Assembly: GCA_002315935.1 (NCBI GenBank)
Contig: DCII01000031.1
Span: 11,163-20,210, forward strand
Origin: Ruminococcaceae bacterium UBA1730
Lineage (GTDB): Bacteria > Bacillota > Clostridia > Oscillospirales > Acutalibacteraceae
Reading direction: 5' to 3'
Length of the DNA: 9,048 nt
In this document: piece by piece, positions 7,049 through 9,048 of the stretch
Layout: every line of letters starts with the position of its first letter
How positions within the stretch are numbered: position 1 is the first letter of the stretch
Notes under the pieces: model-generated
Seen by the model: the letters and a program-made list of their open reading frames with translations, nothing else
Databases searched by the model: none
Told to the model about the DNA's origin: nothing
Made by a program: the position numbers and the translations under genes

Positions 7049-8422
7049 TTACTTTTTGAAGGTTATATAAAGCATTGAACCGCTTTCAATCTTTTCGGGA
7101 AGAGGAATTTCAACCCATTCGCAGTTTTCATTGACGGTGTAACATTTGTCAACGGTGTATTCTCCTGCATCAATTTTCAGTTTTCTGTCTTTTTTCTCGG
7201 AAACATTTGAAATCAGAAGAGCCTGACCGTCTTCGCCCGTTGCGGCAACGGCATACATATCCTTGCGGAGGTTATCTTTAATCTCAACCTGATTGCCCAT
7301 CTTATAAAGCTGACCGAAGGCATAGAAGCCGTAATATGCGGATGTCGGTTTTCCGCCCTTAAAGAACATTCCTGCGTGGAGAGCACCTGTTGCAATTGCA
7401 CAGTAATAATGAGCCATATCGAGGCCTTCGTTCTGGAACATACACAGCATTGAGGTCTGATTTGCACCGTAACGGCGGTCAATCTGCTCATTCTCCGTTG
7501 GGTCATAGTTCCATTCATCGCAGATTATTTCAGCCTTGTCGTAGCCAGCGTTAGAAAGATTATCCTTAACATACTGTATCCAGCGAGTATTTACTTCTGT
7601 TGATGAATAGCTGTGCCATGTGAAGAAATCCATAGGCGACTTATGCTCTTCAACATATTCAAGAAATCCCTGAAAAAACTCAATAAAATATTTATTGTAT
7701 GCAGGAGCACCTGACTTGACATTGTTGGTTTTTGTCAATGCGTAAAATCCGCAGGAGCCGTAACCGCCGATTTTGAGGTCGGGAAATTTTTCCTTGAGGT
7801 AGGTTGCCGAAACATCATAAAGGCGGTAAAATTCTTCGGGCGAACCATGCCAGAAAACATTCTCTGTTTTATATTCGGATTCGGAAATTTCTTCATATTT
7901 TCCGCCGTCAGGCTCGTTCCAGATTTCCCAGTATTCAATTCCGTATTCAAATCCGTCTGCCCAGCCTTCGTTATAATGAAGAATAATATGTTCGCATATC
8001 TGTGCCCACTTTGTGTAGTCTGTCGGAGGCAGAAGAAGCTCATGGTCCTTCTGAGCGTTGCTGTAGCTTATTCCGAGACGGAAGAACGGTGTCATACCCG
8101 TGTCAACAATAGCCGCAAGTATCTTATCACAGCCTTCAAAATTGTATGAGCTTTCATCATTGACATCCTTTGAAAAATCAGGAAAAATGTTGTGAATATC
8201 CGTTTCGGCGATGTCGTGTGTTCTGCACGAGACCATATTTGCATCGGTGAAGTATTTGTTTGTTTCGCTGTCAAGCTCATATTCGGGCATTCTGCCGATA
8301 TTGTGAACAGGTCTGATTTCATCAACGATATTGTCAAAATTTATTTCAATAACATTGGAAGGAAAAATAAGCTGAATAATCGAAATGAGAAATGCGAAAA
8401 CTGCCGATAAAAAGCTTTTCAT
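7049..8422 (-). CDS. Exported GH39-like glycoside hydrolase
   Basis: This 457-residue protein resembles GH39 enzymes (beta-xylosidase and alpha-L-iduronidase type). It has a hydrophobic N-terminus (about 4-20, ending in FPSN) with no clear AXA cleavage site, so it may be exported and cleaved or stay as a membrane anchor. The catalytic barrel shows RPVHNIGRMP (37-46), FFRLGISY (113-120), YWEIWNEPD (164-172) with acid/base E170, FFTWHSY (266-272) and IICDEWNY (299-306) with nucleophile E303. A small beta domain follows from about residue 385. Length is close to typical GH39 enzymes. The start ATG 8422 has CCGGAGG (GGAGG at 8434-8430) seven bases upstream. It is first in the leftward set and has its own good promoter at 8525-8497. 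GH39 assignment is fairly sure at clan level; the substrate is not known from sequence. Confidence 0.87.
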   Translation of the reverse strand: MKSFLSAVFAFLISIIQLIFPSNVIEINFDNIVDEIRPVHNIGRMPEYELDSETNKYFTDANMVSCRTHDIAETDIHNIFPDFSKDVNDESSYNFEGCDKILAAIVDTGMTPFFRLGISYSNAQKDHELLLPPTDYTKWAQICEHIILHYNEGWADGFEYGIEYWEIWNEPDGGKYEEISESEYKTENVFWHGSPEEFYRLYDVSATYLKEKFPDLKIGGYGSCGFYALTKTNNVKSGAPAYNKYFIEFFQGFLEYVEEHKSPMDFFTWHSYSSTEVNTRWIQYVKDNLSNAGYDKAEIICDEWNYDPTENEQIDRRYGANQTSMLCMFQNEGLDMAHYYCAIATGALHAGMFFKGGKPTSAYYGFYAFGQLYKMGNQVEIKDNLRKDMYAVAATGEDGQALLISNVSEKKDRKLKIDAGEYTVDKCYTVNENCEWVEIPLPEKIESGSMLYITFKK

Positions 8423-8460
8423 GAAAATACCTCCGGGAATCTTTGCTAAGCAGATTCATT

Positions 8461-8482
8461 ATTCCCCTTTTTAGGAGGAATG
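8461..8482 (-). promoter_or_regulatory. 5' leader hairpin with an anti-Shine-Dalgarno-like CCTCC
   Basis: In the predicted leader of the GH39-like gene, ATTCC-T-CC (8481-8474) can pair with GGGGAAT (8467-8461) around a TAAAAA loop: seven pairs with one bulged T. The CCTCC in its left arm is also complementary to the gene's own GGAGG at 8434-8430, so two alternative pairings exist. Control by this structure is only a possibility. Confidence 0.3.
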
Positions 8483-8496
8483 ATTTTTATAAAAAG

Positions 8497-8525
8497 ATTA
8501 TGCCATATTATTTCAGATATTTCAA
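8497..8525 (-). promoter_or_regulatory. Sigma-A promoter of the leftward hydrolase genes
   Basis: On the minus strand TTGAAA (8525-8520), a 17-base spacer and CATAAT (8502-8497) each match consensus at five of six positions with ideal spacing. Transcription would start near 8490 and leave a leader of about 68 bases before ATG 8422. No other promoter this good is seen ahead of the hydrolase genes. Confidence 0.7.
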
Positions 8526-8608
8526 TATATTGTGTGATTCTGTTTTGAAATTTCAAATATTTTCCTTGTATTTGGATGTGATTTCGAGTCCTTGCACTCC
8601 CTTAAAAC

Positions 8609-8641
8609 AAAACAGACACCACAAAAAGTGATGTCTGTTTT
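8609..8641. terminator. Bidirectional intrinsic terminator
   Basis: A 14-base stem, AAAACAGACACCAC (8609-8622) with GTGATGTCTGTTTT (8628-8641), encloses an AAAAA loop. There is one C-A mismatch on the plus strand, which becomes a G-U pair on the minus strand. T-runs flank the stem in both directions. It stands upstream of the hydrolase promoter, so it probably shields the hydrolase genes from leftward transcription through the repeat region, or ends a lost or undetected transcript. Confidence 0.75.
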
Positions 8642-8644
8642 CTG

Positions 8645-8752
8645 CCTTGGAACAGTAGAGTTCATACAATTTAATTATTCCAAGGGTGGGTGCATTAAGT
8701 GGGTGCATTTTGCACCCAGCCGCATATTGCCGGGTGCAAGGTGGGTGCATTA
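8645..8752. repeat. Structured cluster of GGGTGCA heptamers
   Basis: GGGTGCA occurs four times on the plus strand (8688-8694, 8701-8707, 8732-8738, 8743-8749), three of them inside the longer GTGGGTGCATT (8686, 8699, 8741). One complementary TGCACCC (8711-8717) can form a tight hairpin with the copy at 8701 or a larger one with the copy at 8732, so alternative folds compete. Upstream, CCTTGGAA (8645-8652) and TTCCAAGG (8678-8685) form a perfect inverted pair bordering the cluster. No coding potential is evident; it could be a regulatory RNA, a protein-binding array or a remnant of a repeat element. Confidence 0.5.
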
Positions 8753-8942
8753 CCATATTCAATCATAGCACGTGTGCGGCTTATTCGCCGGAACTCAATT
8801 CAAAATACTCGTTTTCCATGTTAATCAACGATATGAGAAGTTTATCTGCATTTTTGATTTATTACATTTAAGCAAAATCAATGAAAAAACGCATAGAAAA
8901 AAGATATAATTTCAAATTTTCGTTGAATTTATCAAAATAAAG
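8753..8942. other. AT-rich spacer, no confident gene
   Basis: Nothing firmly identifiable lies here. On the minus strand a short open stretch (8858-8781) ends in MENEYFELSSGE and a TAA; it could be the last scrap of a decayed gene or chance. An imperfect dyad (GATATAATTTCAA at 8903-8915 against TTGAATTTATC at 8923-8933) stands just upstream of the rightward promoter and might be an operator. Confidence 0.3.
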
Positions 8943-8971
8943 TTGATTTCATTCGGGCGATGTGTTATAAT
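8943..8971 (+). promoter_or_regulatory. Near-consensus sigma-A promoter with extended -10
   Basis: TTGATT (8943-8948), a 17-base spacer and a perfect TATAAT (8966-8971), preceded by TGT to give an extended -10. It lies 28 bases before the ATG at 9000, with GGAGGG (8989-8994) in between. It should be a strong promoter for the gene cut by the window edge. Confidence 0.85.
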
Positions 8972-8999
8972 GATTAAAATAATAGAACGGAGGGTTTTT

Positions 9000-9048
9000 A
9001 TGACTCGTTCATATAATAAGTTGCTCAAATTGATGATTGACAAAAAGA
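9000..9048 (+). CDS. Start of a small XRE/Cro-type HTH regulator (partial)
   Basis: Only 16 codons fall in the window: MTRSYNKLLKLMIDKK. The start is secure, with GGAGGG five bases upstream and a near-consensus promoter. The pattern SYNKLLKLMIDKK is what begins many short Clostridia helix-turn-helix proteins of the XRE/YozG type, where helix 1 is followed by a Met/Lys-rich turn and a QLRE/QLKE helix. Such proteins are usually about 65-80 residues and DNA-binding. The call rests on this short N-terminus alone. The imperfect dyad at 8903-8933 could be its own operator. Confidence 0.6.
   Translation, partial: MTRSYNKLLKLMIDKK

Noticed and set aside
3602..8422. Cellulosome components
   Set aside because: None of the three hydrolases shows paired dockerin calcium-binding repeats or a cohesin domain.
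8686..8752. CRISPR array
   Set aside because: The repeated unit is only 7-12 bases with irregular intervals of 11-31 bases, far from repeat-spacer architecture.
8553..8762. Minus-strand frame of 69 codons across the terminator and GGGTGCA cluster
   Set aside because: It reads through a strong hairpin terminator and repeated heptamers, and has no ribosome-binding site.

Overview
This window looks like chromosomal DNA from an anaerobic, gut-type Clostridia species, probably Oscillospiraceae/Ruminococcus-like. That placement is inferred from gene content (a YerC/YecD-type TrpR relative, Hsp33, several secreted glycoside hydrolases), strong Firmicutes-style GGAGG ribosome-binding sites and AT-rich intergenic DNA. 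No marker gene fixes the species.

Layout. The left third (about 73-3447) reads rightward: an uncharacterised multi-spanning membrane protein, then a tight three-gene unit of a YerC/YecD-family TrpR-like regulator, a class I SAM-dependent methyltransferase and the redox chaperone Hsp33 (hslO). The last three genes are joined by TAATG stop/start overlaps. A perfect 17-base palindrome overlaps a candidate promoter just ahead of the regulator. After hslO come a tiny transposon-like inverted-repeat element and a strong bidirectional terminator, where the rightward unit meets the leftward genes.

The middle and right (3602-8422) hold three large leftward genes, in transcription order: a GH39-like clan A hydrolase, a GH99/GH71-like TIM-barrel protein with a C-terminal CBM9-like domain, and a second clan A hydrolase with a hydrophobic C-terminal tail. 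All three start with a signal peptide or hydrophobic export segment. A good promoter precedes the first. They look like a small extracellular glycan-degrading set with no transporter or cytosolic enzyme beside them; the glycan is unknown.

The right end (8423-8999) is a divergent intergenic region of about 580 bases. It holds the hydrolase promoter and a leader hairpin, a bidirectional terminator, a compact cluster of four GGGTGCA heptamers with one complementary TGCACCC, and a near-consensus rightward promoter. That promoter drives a gene cut by the window edge, which begins like small XRE/Cro-type HTH regulators.

Most striking for follow-up are the GH99-like protein that lacks the second catalytic glutamate expected of GH99, the GGGTGCA structure, and the palindrome at the TrpR-like regulator. 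No tRNA, rRNA, CRISPR array or complete insertion sequence was seen.
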